Source: Stappia sp. 28M-7
GTDB lineage: Bacteria > Pseudomonadota > Alphaproteobacteria > Rhizobiales > Stappiaceae
Reading direction: 5' to 3'
DNA length: 64,000 nt
NCBI RefSeq assembly: GCF_014252955.1
Contig: NZ_JACMIA010000001.1
Span: 682,001 to 746,000, forward strand
Below, one piece after another: positions 25,853-34,574 of this stretch. The translations under genes and the position numbers were made by a program. Position 1 is the stretch's first letter; the number at the start of each line of letters is the position of its first letter. The notes beneath the pieces are model-generated. The model had not been told where the DNA came from. It was given only the letters and a program-made list of their open reading frames with translations, and searched no databases.

Positions 25853-28800
25853 ATGACATATTCGGTGTTGCGGCGGATCGAGGAGCTTGCCTTCGGTCAA
25901 GGTGACCGCGTCGCGATGGAAGAGGGCGCCCGCCAGCTGACCTATGCCGGCCTGTACGAGGCGATCCGCAGGGCCGGCCGCCAGGGCCTGTCCCGCTCGG
26001 CCCGCGGGCTTGTCGGGATCAATGGGCGTCCCTCGATCGAGTCCGGCGTCGGCATTCTCGCCGCCATGGCATCGGGCGATGTTGCCGTTCCGGTCGACGG
26101 GCGCTTGCCGCTCGCCCGCCAGCAGGCCCTTCTCGACTGGTGCGACACCTTGAGCGACCATCAGGAGATCGCCGGCATCGTCGCCGAGCTGGACGGCAAG
26201 GCGCCGCAGCCGGATGCGCGCGGCTGCATCGCGCCGCGCGCCCCGCGTCAGGCCGCCTACATCGCCTTCACCTCCGGCACCACCGGCGAGCCCAAGGCCA
26301 TCGAGGGCACGATGGAGGGCATCGACCATTTCATGGCCTGGCAGTCGGGTCTTGTCGGCAGCTTCTGCGAGGTGCCGCGCGTCTCCTGGCTGACGCCGCT
26401 GTCCTTCGACGTGATGTATCGCGACCTGCTGTTGCCGCTGGTGACGGGGGGCACGCTGGTCATTCCGGATGCGGAAGCCGGGTTCAACATCGCCTCCGGC
26501 TGGCAATGGCTGACGAGCGAGCGGATCGACATCGCCCATGTGGTGCCGTCAATCGTGTCCGCGTGGCTTACCTCCGGCGATCTGCCCAAGCTCGACGTCA
26601 AGGCGCTGTTCTTCGCCGGCGAGCCGCTGAAAGTGCCGTTGGTTGCCGCGCTGCGCGGCCGCTATGGCGGACGCATCTACAATCTCTACGGCCCGTCCGA
26701 GGGCACGATGGCGAAGTTCTGCCGCCTGATCGACGAAGACTGTCCGACGAACGGGACGCTCTATCCCGTGGGCCGCCCCATCGCCGACGACGTGACATTC
26801 GAACTCGCCGACAATGGCGAGATCGTGCTCGCCTCGCCGCATCTGACCAACGGCTATCGCCAGCGCGACGGCGGCGCCGATCCGTTTCCGCAGGTCCGGC
26901 CCGGCTGGTACGCCTATCGTACGGGCGACAGGGGCGAGGTCATCGGCGGTGATCTCTTCCTGCTCGGCCGTCTCGACAACCAGATGAAGGTCAACGGCAT
27001 TCGCATCGAGGCCGGCGAGGTCGAGCGCCTTGCCGAAGGATGCGAGGGCGTCGAGCGGGCGGTCGCGGTCAAGCTGTCGCCTCCCGAGGTGCCTGGCGAG
27101 ACGCTTGCCCTGTTCTGGCAGGGCGCCCCGGACCGGGAACCGGCCCTGCGCGAGCGCCTTTCGGACGCTTTGCATCCGGCGGTGATGCCCTCGCTCTACA
27201 CGCATCTTGCCAGCTTCCCCGTCACCTTGAACGGCAAGGTCGACCGCAAGGCGCTCGTCGCGGACGCAGCCGCCTTCCTCGCGGCCGGACAAGGAGACCT
27301 CTCCGGCGACATCCATGGCGACCCAGCCGAGCGCCACGTCCAGCAGGTGATCTCGCGGGTGCTGCGCCGCCCCTGCGGCCTCGATACGGATTTCATCGGC
27401 CTTGGCGGCAATTCGCTGATGTTCGGCCTGATCGCCTTGCAGCTGGAGACGGCCTTCGGCATCGCCATTCCCCAGTCGCGCTTCTACGAGGCGGGCACGC
27501 CGCGCGCCATCGCTGCCTGGCTCCTCGCCAATGGCGGGGAGCTGCGTGAGGGGGCGGCAGACGGGAACGAGGTCCAAGCCCCCGCATCCTTCGACGTGGC
27601 GGACGGGGACTACCGGCCGCTCACCAGCCGTCAGCAGACGATCTACGACATCTTCTGCAAGGACATCTTCGGCGCCGCTATCAACATGACCCTTCAGATG
27701 CCGTTCCGCGCTGCCGAGGCCGAGCGGCTGAAGCGCGTCTTGCTGCGCCTGATCGAACTCAACGACTGCTTCCACCTGCGCTTCCGCCGGAATGGCGACA
27801 CGCTGCTGCAGACCATGGTCTCGAACGGTTTCGGCCCGGCCGATTTCGAGGAGGTCACGGCCGACGATGCAGAGTTCGATCCTCTGTCCACCGCCTTCGG
27901 CGAGCGGACCTTCGACCTCGACGGGGCGCGGCCCTTCCGGATCCTGCTGCTGACCAGCCCCTCGGGCGCGGGACGTCTCGTCCTGTCCATGCATCACCTC
28001 ATCAGCGACGGCATGTCGCGCGAATACATCCGCCGCGACATCGAGGATGCGCTGGCCGGGGCGCCGGTGCCGGTGCGCAGCCCCTTCCGCGCGGCCATCG
28101 CCGCCGAGACCGGCGAGAGCAGGGCCCGCGCCACCGCCTTCTGGCATGCGCATATCGATGGTGCACCGCCGATGCCGCGCTTCGTCTCCGGCCTCGACCG
28201 TAGGAATCTCTCGGCGCGTATGCTGACCTTGCCGCTCGGCGTCGATCACGGCGCGCTGCTTGCCCGCGCTCGTGCGCTCAACGCCAGTGTCTTTCCCTAT
28301 CTGATGGCGCATTTCTACCGGGCGATGGCCGCCCATTCCGGGGTCTCGGACCTGATCATCCGGGTCACCACCCATGGGCGCTATCGCCCCGAACTGCTCG
28401 ACACGCTGGGCCTGCTGTTCAGCGCCGTCCCGCTGCGGATCAACGGGGCGGGGCAGAGCACATCGGCCATCGTCGCCAAGCTGTCGCGCATGCTGGAGGC
28501 CGCGCCCGGGCATCAGGACGTGTGCTTCCGCGATCTTGCCCGTCTGGTCGGCGAGCCGGACGACGAGCATGTCCACCCGGTCACGGGGGTCAGCTTCGCG
28601 CTCGATGGCTACGACGTCAGCGAGGCGATGCCCGCCGGTCTTTCCCTCGATGCGCGTTCGCAGGTCATCCGCGCCTCGTTGCCGCATGAGGCGCTGGTCT
28701 TCGCGCGGACCTACAGCGATGGCTGCGTGCTGCGGTTTCTCTACCGCTCCAAGGCGTTTTCCGACAGCGACATCCAGTCGATTGCCGCGCATATGCGCGA

Positions 28801-28885
28801 AACGATCTCGCGGGAACTGGCGGAGGCCGAAAGCGAGAACCTGGCGGAAATCGAGATGGGCCGCCGCGCGGCGCAGTGCTCCTAG
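25853..28885 (+). CDS. Non-ribosomal peptide synthetase, single module A-PCP-C
   Basis: A 1010-aa protein. Adenylation domain about residues 1-470: A3 AFTSGTTGEPKAI (138-150), A5 NLYGPSEGT (277-285), A7 YRTGD (355-359), A8 GRLDNQMKVNGIRIEAGEVE, A10 LNGKVDRK with Lys462. Carrier domain about 490-560 with FIGLGGNSL, Ser521. Condensation domain about 588-1000 with HHLISDG (His714/715, Asp719) and a later LLFSAVPLRI. Aligning by eye to GrsA suggests a specificity code D-V-R-H-F-A-L-M-A, unlike standard codes I know. The order A-PCP-C, with C last and no thioesterase domain, is unusual. It presumably joins an amino acid to the FAAL/ACP acyl chain. Its stop shares the bases CTAG with the convergent protease gene. 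Confidence 0.93.
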   Translation: MTYSVLRRIEELAFGQGDRVAMEEGARQLTYAGLYEAIRRAGRQGLSRSARGLVGINGRPSIESGVGILAAMASGDVAVPVDGRLPLARQQALLDWCDTLSDHQEIAGIVAELDGKAPQPDARGCIAPRAPRQAAYIAFTSGTTGEPKAIEGTMEGIDHFMAWQSGLVGSFCEVPRVSWLTPLSFDVMYRDLLLPLVTGGTLVIPDAEAGFNIASGWQWLTSERIDIAHVVPSIVSAWLTSGDLPKLDVKALFFAGEPLKVPLVAALRGRYGGRIYNLYGPSEGTMAKFCRLIDEDCPTNGTLYPVGRPIADDVTFELADNGEIVLASPHLTNGYRQRDGGADPFPQVRPGWYAYRTGDRGEVIGGDLFLLGRLDNQMKVNGIRIEAGEVERLAEGCEGVERAVAVKLSPPEVPGETLALFWQGAPDREPALRERLSDALHPAVMPSLYTHLASFPVTLNGKVDRKALVADAAAFLAAGQGDLSGDIHGDPAERHVQQVISRVLRRPCGLDTDFIGLGGNSLMFGLIALQLETAFGIAIPQSRFYEAGTPRAIAAWLLANGGELREGAADGNEVQAPASFDVADGDYRPLTSRQQTIYDIFCKDIFGAAINMTLQMPFRAAEAERLKRVLLRLIELNDCFHLRFRRNGDTLLQTMVSNGFGPADFEEVTADDAEFDPLSTAFGERTFDLDGARPFRILLLTSPSGAGRLVLSMHHLISDGMSREYIRRDIEDALAGAPVPVRSPFRAAIAAETGESRARATAFWHAHIDGAPPMPRFVSGLDRRNLSARMLTLPLGVDHGALLARARALNASVFPYLMAHFYRAMAAHSGVSDLIIRVTTHGRYRPELLDTLGLLFSAVPLRINGAGQSTSAIVAKLSRMLEAAPGHQDVCFRDLARLVGEPDDEHVHPVTGVSFALDGYDVSEAMPAGLSLDARSQVIRASLPHEALVFARTYSDGCVLRFLYRSKAFSDSDIQSIAAHMRETISRELAEAESENLAEIEMGRRAAQCS

Positions 28886-30627
28886 CGCGGCAGAGGGAAA
28901 ATCCGGGAGGCGAGGTTGAGCCGGTCGCTCTCCTCGCTCGTGCTCTTGCACTCTTCCGCCAGTTCCACCCGGTAGGCCCGTGACACGATCCCCACCACCG
29001 CGACCTCGCCGTCCGGCAGGGCGGCCAGCACCGGCCCACCGGAGGCCCCTGAGAGCGTGTCGGTGGAGATGCACAGGTAGTCGGCCTCGGGTTTCTGGCT
29101 GTCGATCGGCAGCGGGTTCTCGCGATCCTTGGAACTGTTGGACGAGATCGTCGCCGTGCAGGAGGACGACGGGTGCACCGCGCCGTTGGCCAGCATGGCG
29201 AGACGGGCGGTGTGGGGGAAGCCGAAGCCGGCCAGCCGCGTGCCCGGCGGAATATCGCCGCCGGCTGCACTTTGCGCGGAATAGACGGGCATGCCGGAGG
29301 CTGCGAGCTGCTGCGGGACGTCCGTGTCCGTATCGAGCTGGACCCTGACCGTATCGTGGCTCGTGCGCGTCACCGCCCGGCAGCCATAGACGCTGCCGGG
29401 CGCAAGCGGCTGCTCCTCGCCGATTCGCGCGGCAAGGCCGAACACGGCCCGAAAGCCTGCTCCGGGCGGACAGGCGATGGTTTCGCCGATGTCCGGCAGC
29501 TCGCTGCGGCCGGTTCCCGGGGTGTCGATCAGATGAAGATTGGCGAGGCAATGCGCTGCGGTCCAAACGTGCCTGCGGTCGACATCGAGAAAGCCCGAGC
29601 AATGGCTGCGCGACTGGAACTTGCAGTGTTCGGCAGGCAGCAGGTCGAGCAGCATGTCGCCGCCTGAGCGGCGCACGAAACCGGCCTCGGTGACGAGGGC
29701 GACCGCGCCGGCCATCCGCTGCAGGCGTTCCGCGTGGCTCGGGCCCGGACAGGCGATACGATAGCTCGTCGTTGCACCGACGTCGCAGGCGGTTATCTCG
29801 CCGAACGTCGCGGCGGCAGCCATTCGGGCGGAACCTTCCATGGCGACACCGGCAATGCCGTCGTCGCCGATGATCATCTTGTGGATGTCGACTGTGCCGA
29901 TGATCGAGAAATACCTTGCGTCCGCGAAGGGAAACCCGTCGGGACCGAGCTGCTCCAGGACCGGTGTTCCGGGCTCTGCCTGGAGCACCTGGCGCAGGAA
30001 CTCGTGATACTCGCCAACGGTGACCTGACGCGGGCCGGACGCGGCAAGCAGGTTGGCGATCTCGCGATTGTCGAGCAGCGCAGAGGCCGAAGGCAACAGC
30101 CCCTCGCGCCGCAACGAAAAGCCCTCCCGGGCAAAGTCGGCCGCGGTCAGCCGCAACGCCCGCTCTGGCTCGTCTTGCAGCTGCAGGTGTTCCTCGAGCC
30201 GGACGCGGAATTGCGACAGCCGGTCGAGGCCCGGTTCCGCGGAAGGGAAATTGCTCAGCCGGCGGGCCAGCTGCGGATCGAGCCGCTGCAGCAAGGTCTC
30301 GCTCTGCTGGCGCAAGCTCTCCGTTTGCGGCAGCAGCTGGCCGTGCTGCCCGGCGACGGCAGGCGGCTGCCAGCCGTTCTGCAGCCAGGGCTGCGCGCTG
30401 CTCCCATTGAGGCCGGGCAGGGCTCCGGGGTTTCGCAACCCTTCCAGGCCCCGCAGCTCGCGCAGCTCCCGGAGTTGCTCCTGGAACTGCCGGGTGTTCT
30501 GCAGCTCCTGGCGGAATTGCTCCTGGCCCGCAGCACGTCCGGCACCGAGCAGCAGGACAAGCACGCTCATGACGATGACGGGCGGAAGCAGACGACGAGG
30601 GTAGTCCCTGAAGATCTTCATGGTCAT
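28882..30627 (-). CDS. Exported trypsin-fold protein with N-terminal coiled coil
   Basis: A 581-aa exported protein, last gene of the six-gene operon. An N-terminal signal/anchor helix (residues about 12-33) is followed by a Gln/Glu/Leu/Arg-rich stretch (35-65) with heptad spacing and further helical segments to about 215. The C-terminal S1-like domain has WTAAHC (His359) and LSGASGGPVLA (Ser529). The usual Asp before the nucleophile motif is Ala (GASGG rather than GDSGG), and the catalytic Asp is only tentatively Asp425. At least eight Cys lie in the protease half. The start overlaps the upstream protease stop by 4 bp. It may be an active V8/HtrA-like enzyme or a scaffold with weakened activity. 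Confidence 0.8.
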   Translation of the reverse strand: MTMKIFRDYPRRLLPPVIVMSVLVLLLGAGRAAGQEQFRQELQNTRQFQEQLRELRELRGLEGLRNPGALPGLNGSSAQPWLQNGWQPPAVAGQHGQLLPQTESLRQQSETLLQRLDPQLARRLSNFPSAEPGLDRLSQFRVRLEEHLQLQDEPERALRLTAADFAREGFSLRREGLLPSASALLDNREIANLLAASGPRQVTVGEYHEFLRQVLQAEPGTPVLEQLGPDGFPFADARYFSIIGTVDIHKMIIGDDGIAGVAMEGSARMAAAATFGEITACDVGATTSYRIACPGPSHAERLQRMAGAVALVTEAGFVRRSGGDMLLDLLPAEHCKFQSRSHCSGFLDVDRRHVWTAAHCLANLHLIDTPGTGRSELPDIGETIACPPGAGFRAVFGLAARIGEEQPLAPGSVYGCRAVTRTSHDTVRVQLDTDTDVPQQLAASGMPVYSAQSAAGGDIPPGTRLAGFGFPHTARLAMLANGAVHPSSSCTATISSNSSKDRENPLPIDSQKPEADYLCISTDTLSGASGGPVLAALPDGEVAVVGIVSRAYRVELAEECKSTSEESDRLNLASRIFPLPR

Positions 30628-31799
30628 TGCTCCGTCCCGCCAGCAAGCCCGATCTCGCTGGGATCGATGCCGAAAGCGGATGCCATTCCTGCGATCTCGG
30701 CATGGTAGGCCAGGAGGTTGGTGAAGTGGCTGAGCGTGCGTGGGTGCAGGCAGAAGCTCGGGTCATCGCCTGCCGCGCCTGTTCCGGGCGAAAAATCCGC
30801 GTTTCGTCCGAAGCTGGTCAGGCCGATCAGGCGCGGTCCGGCGGCGGCGGCGATGGCGGGGCCGATATCCTGGACCGGTGCCGCATAAAAGCCGCCTCCG
30901 CTGTCGCCGACACAGGCGCGAGACATCGGCTCGTCCGGCCCGCTGCCGCCGCTGACAAGCGGTCCGGACAGCAGCTCCAGCCACGTGTCCCGCTGATGGG
31001 GCGGGACCGGCTGCTCGCCGGCATCCAGCAGCATCAGCCGGGCATAGAGAAGCCACTGCGGGCTCGTCAGCCGGTCGTTGTCCGTCTCCACTGTCTTGCC
31101 CCAGCCGGCGGTGAAGAAATGCAGCCTGTCCTTCTCCAGCATCTCGTCATCGGCGAGACGCGCCGGCATGACTTCGGAGCCGGAAAGCGGTTCCGGCAGG
31201 TGGAGCGCCGCAAGATCGAAACCCAGCTCCGGCTGAAGTCGCCTGTAGCGCCCGGCGATCAGCATTGAGGATGCCGGGTGAGGGAGCGAAAGCGCGCGCT
31301 GCTGGTCCCGGCGGTGGTGTCCGTACCAGACGGTGACTTCGCTGAGATAGAAGTTGAGGTCTTTCGGGATCAGGCAATGGGCGGCGGTCAGCACCAGTTG
31401 CGGGTGCACCAGCACGCCGCTGCACTCTGTCGCTTCCCTAGCGGGACTGGCTCCATGTTTCAGCACCATCGTCAGGCGGACCATGTCCCGCAGGCTGCCC
31501 GGCTGTGCGGGCAGTCCGCCGATGATCGTCATGCCCGGAGCCGGCGGCAGGGGCGTGAAATCCGTCGGATCGGGCAAGGGCGGGGCGAAGGCCGCGCTGG
31601 GCAGGTCCGCCTCCGGCCGGGACCGCTCGCGCTCCAGGAAGGCATCCAGCGCGAGGACGAGCGGTGGTTCGGTCGAGGGGGCCTTTTCGGTATCGCCCGT
31701 CCCGTTGGCCGTCGCGCTTGCAGCCGGAAACAAGGTCGCCAGAAGCAGGGCCGCAACAACGCGTTTCAGCCCGCATGCCGATGTCCTTTCCGCGTCCAT
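30624..31799 (-). CDS. Secreted trypsin-like serine protease (zymogen-type)
   Basis: A 391-aa S1-family protease. A signal peptide (residues about 10-32) leads into a Pro-rich propeptide, then a trypsin-like N-terminus IIGG at 92-95, typical of zymogens cleaved to free the Ile amino group. The triad is complete: His141 (LTAAHC), Asp195 (GFDLAALHL) and Ser300 (ACVGDSGGG). It is followed by about 90 residues with further Cys. AAAGGGGGA lies before the ATG. It is fifth of six genes, between two other S1-type genes. Probably periplasmic or secreted; what activates it, and its substrate, are unknown. Confidence 0.88.
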   Translation of the reverse strand: MDAERTSACGLKRVVAALLLATLFPAASATANGTGDTEKAPSTEPPLVLALDAFLERERSRPEADLPSAAFAPPLPDPTDFTPLPPAPGMTIIGGLPAQPGSLRDMVRLTMVLKHGASPAREATECSGVLVHPQLVLTAAHCLIPKDLNFYLSEVTVWYGHHRRDQQRALSLPHPASSMLIAGRYRRLQPELGFDLAALHLPEPLSGSEVMPARLADDEMLEKDRLHFFTAGWGKTVETDNDRLTSPQWLLYARLMLLDAGEQPVPPHQRDTWLELLSGPLVSGGSGPDEPMSRACVGDSGGGFYAAPVQDIGPAIAAAAGPRLIGLTSFGRNADFSPGTGAAGDDPSFCLHPRTLSHFTNLLAYHAEIAGMASAFGIDPSEIGLAGGTEQ

Positions 31800-31866
31800 T
31801 GCGATCCCCCTTTGCGCCGTCTCGCGGTTTCCGTTCCCTGTCTCGATATCCGCCCAGCTTGCCCGG

Positions 31867-33165
31867 TCAGAACGCCGGATCGCCGACGCGCTTGCGCCAG
31901 TTGATCCAGGCCATCACCTGCGGCGTGATCAACGTGTAGATGCCGCCTTCACCGCATCGTCCTCCTGTGGCGGCGCGCGAGGTGATGCCGGCAACGTAAT
32001 AGGCTCCGAAATACCGGATGAAGGCCGGCCCGCCGCTGTCGCCCTGGCACGTATCGCCGCCGGTATGTCCGTCGACGAGCACGGCCTCCCGCCCCGGCGC
32101 GCAGTCGTAGTTGGCCTGGGCATAGGCCCTGCTGCAGGTCGGATCCGCGACCGGCACGCGTACGCCGACCTTTCCCCAGTAGCGGCGGTCGTCGGAGATG
32201 AAATCGGAGATCCCGAAGCCCACGACGGTCATGTGCTGCAGGGCGGGGGAGGTCAGCAGCTCCAGCGGGGCGAAATGGGCCTTTGCGCGATCCTGGATGA
32301 GATCGACTAATTCCGGCTTGTCCGCGGGGCTGTCCATGGCCGTCCGGTCGGGATCGAGATAGATCAGCGCCAGGTCGCTCCCCTTCAGCAGGCGCCCCTG
32401 CGATAGCGCTGCGCAAAAGGCGGGGTCGAGCAGGGCAGGCTGCCGGGTGCGGTCGATACGGCTCGAACGCTGGCCCGCCAGCAACGGCCCGTACTCGTAG
32501 CGGGACCGAGGCTCGGCGATCGGGGCAAGCAGATACTTGCCGCGCCGGTCGGCAACGGAATCGTAGACGACCACGGCAGTCGCTCGGCCATCCGCCGACA
32601 GCAGATCGAGATCGCAAACGCAATGGGCGGCGGTCAGCACCGTCAGATCGCTCACCAGTACGCCGGTGCAAAGACCGGAAAGCGCAGCATCGTCCTCGCC
32701 GGCGCCCCGTGTCTGGAGAATGGCAACGGTTTCGCGGAACCGCTGTCCTGCCGTCTGTGCATTTTGTCCGACGATGCGAGCCCCGATGCCGACGACAAAG
32801 GGGGTGAGGCTGCTGTCCCGCGGCGCGCTCAGGCGGTTATGCACCAGCGGATCGCGGTCGAGCGCGGTCTCGATGTCGCGCCCCCGGCTTGGTCCCCCCC
32901 GTTCCATCCAGTCGTTGAATATCGCCCTGTAGGTCTCGGGGCTGGTGAATGTCTGGCTTCCACGATCCGAGAATGTCTCGATCTTCTGCGCGCCAGACGC
33001 GTAGTCCTCGCCCAATTGGCCTCTCAGTGCGTTCAGGTCGCCAAGAGTGTCGCGGAATTCTCGCTCGACCGACATTTGCGCCCGTGCCGGCCCGCTCGGC
33101 AGCAAAGCCCCGCCGGCAATCGCCGCGACGCAGCACACCAGACGCAGGAGGGCGGGGCCGGCCAT
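31867..33165 (-). CDS. Secreted trypsin-like serine protease (zymogen-type)
   Basis: A 432-aa S1 protease with signal peptide (residues 1-30, ending ARAQ) and a propeptide of about 100 residues. IVGQ at 131-134 is the likely activation N-terminus. The triad is His181 (LTAAHC), Asp264 (GSDLALIYL) and Ser377 (CQGDSGGPAF); VAGITSRA and the C-terminal ITPQVMAWINW helix are classical. The start at 33165 has an AGGGG ribosome site and directly precedes the signal sequence; an upstream frame extension to 33243 overlaps the previous gene and lacks support. The gene lies 8 bp after the lipoprotein gene. Confidence 0.88.
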   Translation of the reverse strand: MAGPALLRLVCCVAAIAGGALLPSGPARAQMSVEREFRDTLGDLNALRGQLGEDYASGAQKIETFSDRGSQTFTSPETYRAIFNDWMERGGPSRGRDIETALDRDPLVHNRLSAPRDSSLTPFVVGIGARIVGQNAQTAGQRFRETVAILQTRGAGEDDAALSGLCTGVLVSDLTVLTAAHCVCDLDLLSADGRATAVVVYDSVADRRGKYLLAPIAEPRSRYEYGPLLAGQRSSRIDRTRQPALLDPAFCAALSQGRLLKGSDLALIYLDPDRTAMDSPADKPELVDLIQDRAKAHFAPLELLTSPALQHMTVVGFGISDFISDDRRYWGKVGVRVPVADPTCSRAYAQANYDCAPGREAVLVDGHTGGDTCQGDSGGPAFIRYFGAYYVAGITSRAATGGRCGEGGIYTLITPQVMAWINWRKRVGDPAF

Positions 33166-33173
33166 CGCAACCC

Positions 33174-34559
33174 CTACTGTCCGATGGAGCAATAGCGGGC
33201 GCAGTCCGGCGTGTCGCCGCGCCCAGAGCACAGCAGCTGGCACGCGCAGATCGCCTCGCAGCTGTCGCTGCCGCCAAAGCTGCTGCAGCGCGCGATGCAG
33301 GCCTGCACGCCTCCCCCCGAGGACAGGGCCAGCCCGGCGGCCACCGTCTGCGCGTCGGTCGCTCCACCGCCTCCGCTGCCGCTTCCACCGGTTCCCTCTC
33401 GCGCTTCCCTGAGGGCCGCAAGGGCGGTGATCAGTTGCGCTTCCGCGGAGATGAGATCGGCACGCGCACGAATGAGGTTTGCCTCGCCGCTCCCGATATT
33501 GATCTTAAGCTGGATGATCTGGGCCGGCAGGTTGACGATGGCCTGGGCGATGTGGAGCGGAACCTTGACGAAGGATTCAAGCTCGCTGGTCTTTTCGATT
33601 GTAACGTCCCGCAGCATTCCCTCTTCGAAATCCAGGGTGGTGGTGCGGGTCGCGAAGAAGGTGCGATTGACGCCGACGGACAGGATCGGCGCCTCGTTCT
33701 CCATGGCGATCATCGACTTGTCGAGGATCTGCCAGCCGCCGGCGAGCTTGCGGTTCTTCTGCGTCAGCACATAGACCGCATAGGGCAGGCGAGGCCGATA
33801 GAGGATGCCGCGATTGTAGCTGGCGGCCGGCAGCGCGGCGCCGCCGCCTTCCCGGTAGGCAAGTTCGCCCGTGCTGCCCGAGCCGAGCAGAAGCCGGTCG
33901 CGCTCGCGGCGGCTGAGCTTGCGCTCGCACACGGACGACAGATGCGCGAGCGACACGACCTCGTCCTGTCCGGGCACGACGACGCACAGGCCGAAGCTCC
34001 TGAGGTTATCGTTGAGCACCCGCATGGATGCCGGATCGAACGGATCGAACGTATCCTTGTATCTGCGTTTCAGCCCGGCTGCCTGAAGTCCCGCTTCGCT
34101 GCGCAGGGCCGCGGCCTTGGCCAGCGCAAAGCCGGTGTCGGCGATCGTCTTGAGGATCTCTTCCGACCTGTCCTCGGCATTCGCGGTGATCTTGGACAGG
34201 AGCTGGCTTGCTGTCTTGACGATGGCGAGCTTGTCGTTGGAGGTCGGTGAGCCGAGAAAGTCGAGGCAGTAGCTGCGCCGCCGGTCCGGAAGCCGCACGG
34301 GCGTGAGCGTCTGGACGCGCACGTCGGTCGGACCCGTCTCCTCGACCGAGATGTTGAGGTAGGTCTTCGGCAGGAAATACGAGCCCGCGCTGCCGTGGCA
34401 CCCGTTCGTGGCGGTGGCGCCGCCGGTCTCATAGTCCTGCGTGCCGACCATGCTGCAGGCGGCGGTCGCGAGCGTGGCGAGACCTGCAAGGGCACTGATG
34501 ATCAGGCGTCGACCGTGTCCCTGTTCCTGCGCCCTTGCGAATATGCGAGTGGAAATCAT
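33174..34559 (-). CDS. Lipoprotein with Cys-rich C-terminal tail (paralogue of next gene)
   Basis: A 461-aa protein of unknown function. The signal peptide ends in a lipobox (ATAAC, lipidated Cys at about residue 35); Ser at +2 favours the outer membrane. Blocks shared with the adjacent paralogue are SYFLPKTYLNISVEET, YCLDFLGSPTS, RGILYRPRLPY and PILSVGVNRTFF. A Gly-rich linker (GTGGSGSGGGG) leads to a tail of about 40 residues with eight Cys, resembling a disulphide-rich mini-domain. It stands third in the operon, before the proteases. It might be an anchor, inhibitor or substrate for them; nothing in the sequence decides this. Confidence 0.75.
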   Translation of the reverse strand: MISTRIFARAQEQGHGRRLIISALAGLATLATAACSMVGTQDYETGGATATNGCHGSAGSYFLPKTYLNISVEETGPTDVRVQTLTPVRLPDRRRSYCLDFLGSPTSNDKLAIVKTASQLLSKITANAEDRSEEILKTIADTGFALAKAAALRSEAGLQAAGLKRRYKDTFDPFDPASMRVLNDNLRSFGLCVVVPGQDEVVSLAHLSSVCERKLSRRERDRLLLGSGSTGELAYREGGGAALPAASYNRGILYRPRLPYAVYVLTQKNRKLAGGWQILDKSMIAMENEAPILSVGVNRTFFATRTTTLDFEEGMLRDVTIEKTSELESFVKVPLHIAQAIVNLPAQIIQLKINIGSGEANLIRARADLISAEAQLITALAALREAREGTGGSGSGGGGATDAQTVAAGLALSSGGGVQACIARCSSFGGSDSCEAICACQLLCSGRGDTPDCARYCSIGQ

Positions 34560-34574
34560 CCTGTGCCTCGCCTG

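Noticed and set aside
26549-30766. A 1405-codon open frame antisense to the NRPS gene and in the wrong frame of the protease gene
   Set aside because: Long antisense frames are common in GC-rich DNA. Its product is Arg/Ala/Gly/His low-complexity, while the NRPS and protease frames have clear domains.
30624-33165. The two intact proteases as substrates of the adjacent type I exporter
   Set aside because: Both begin with Sec signal peptides and have no Gly/Asp-rich repeats or C-terminal secretion signal.
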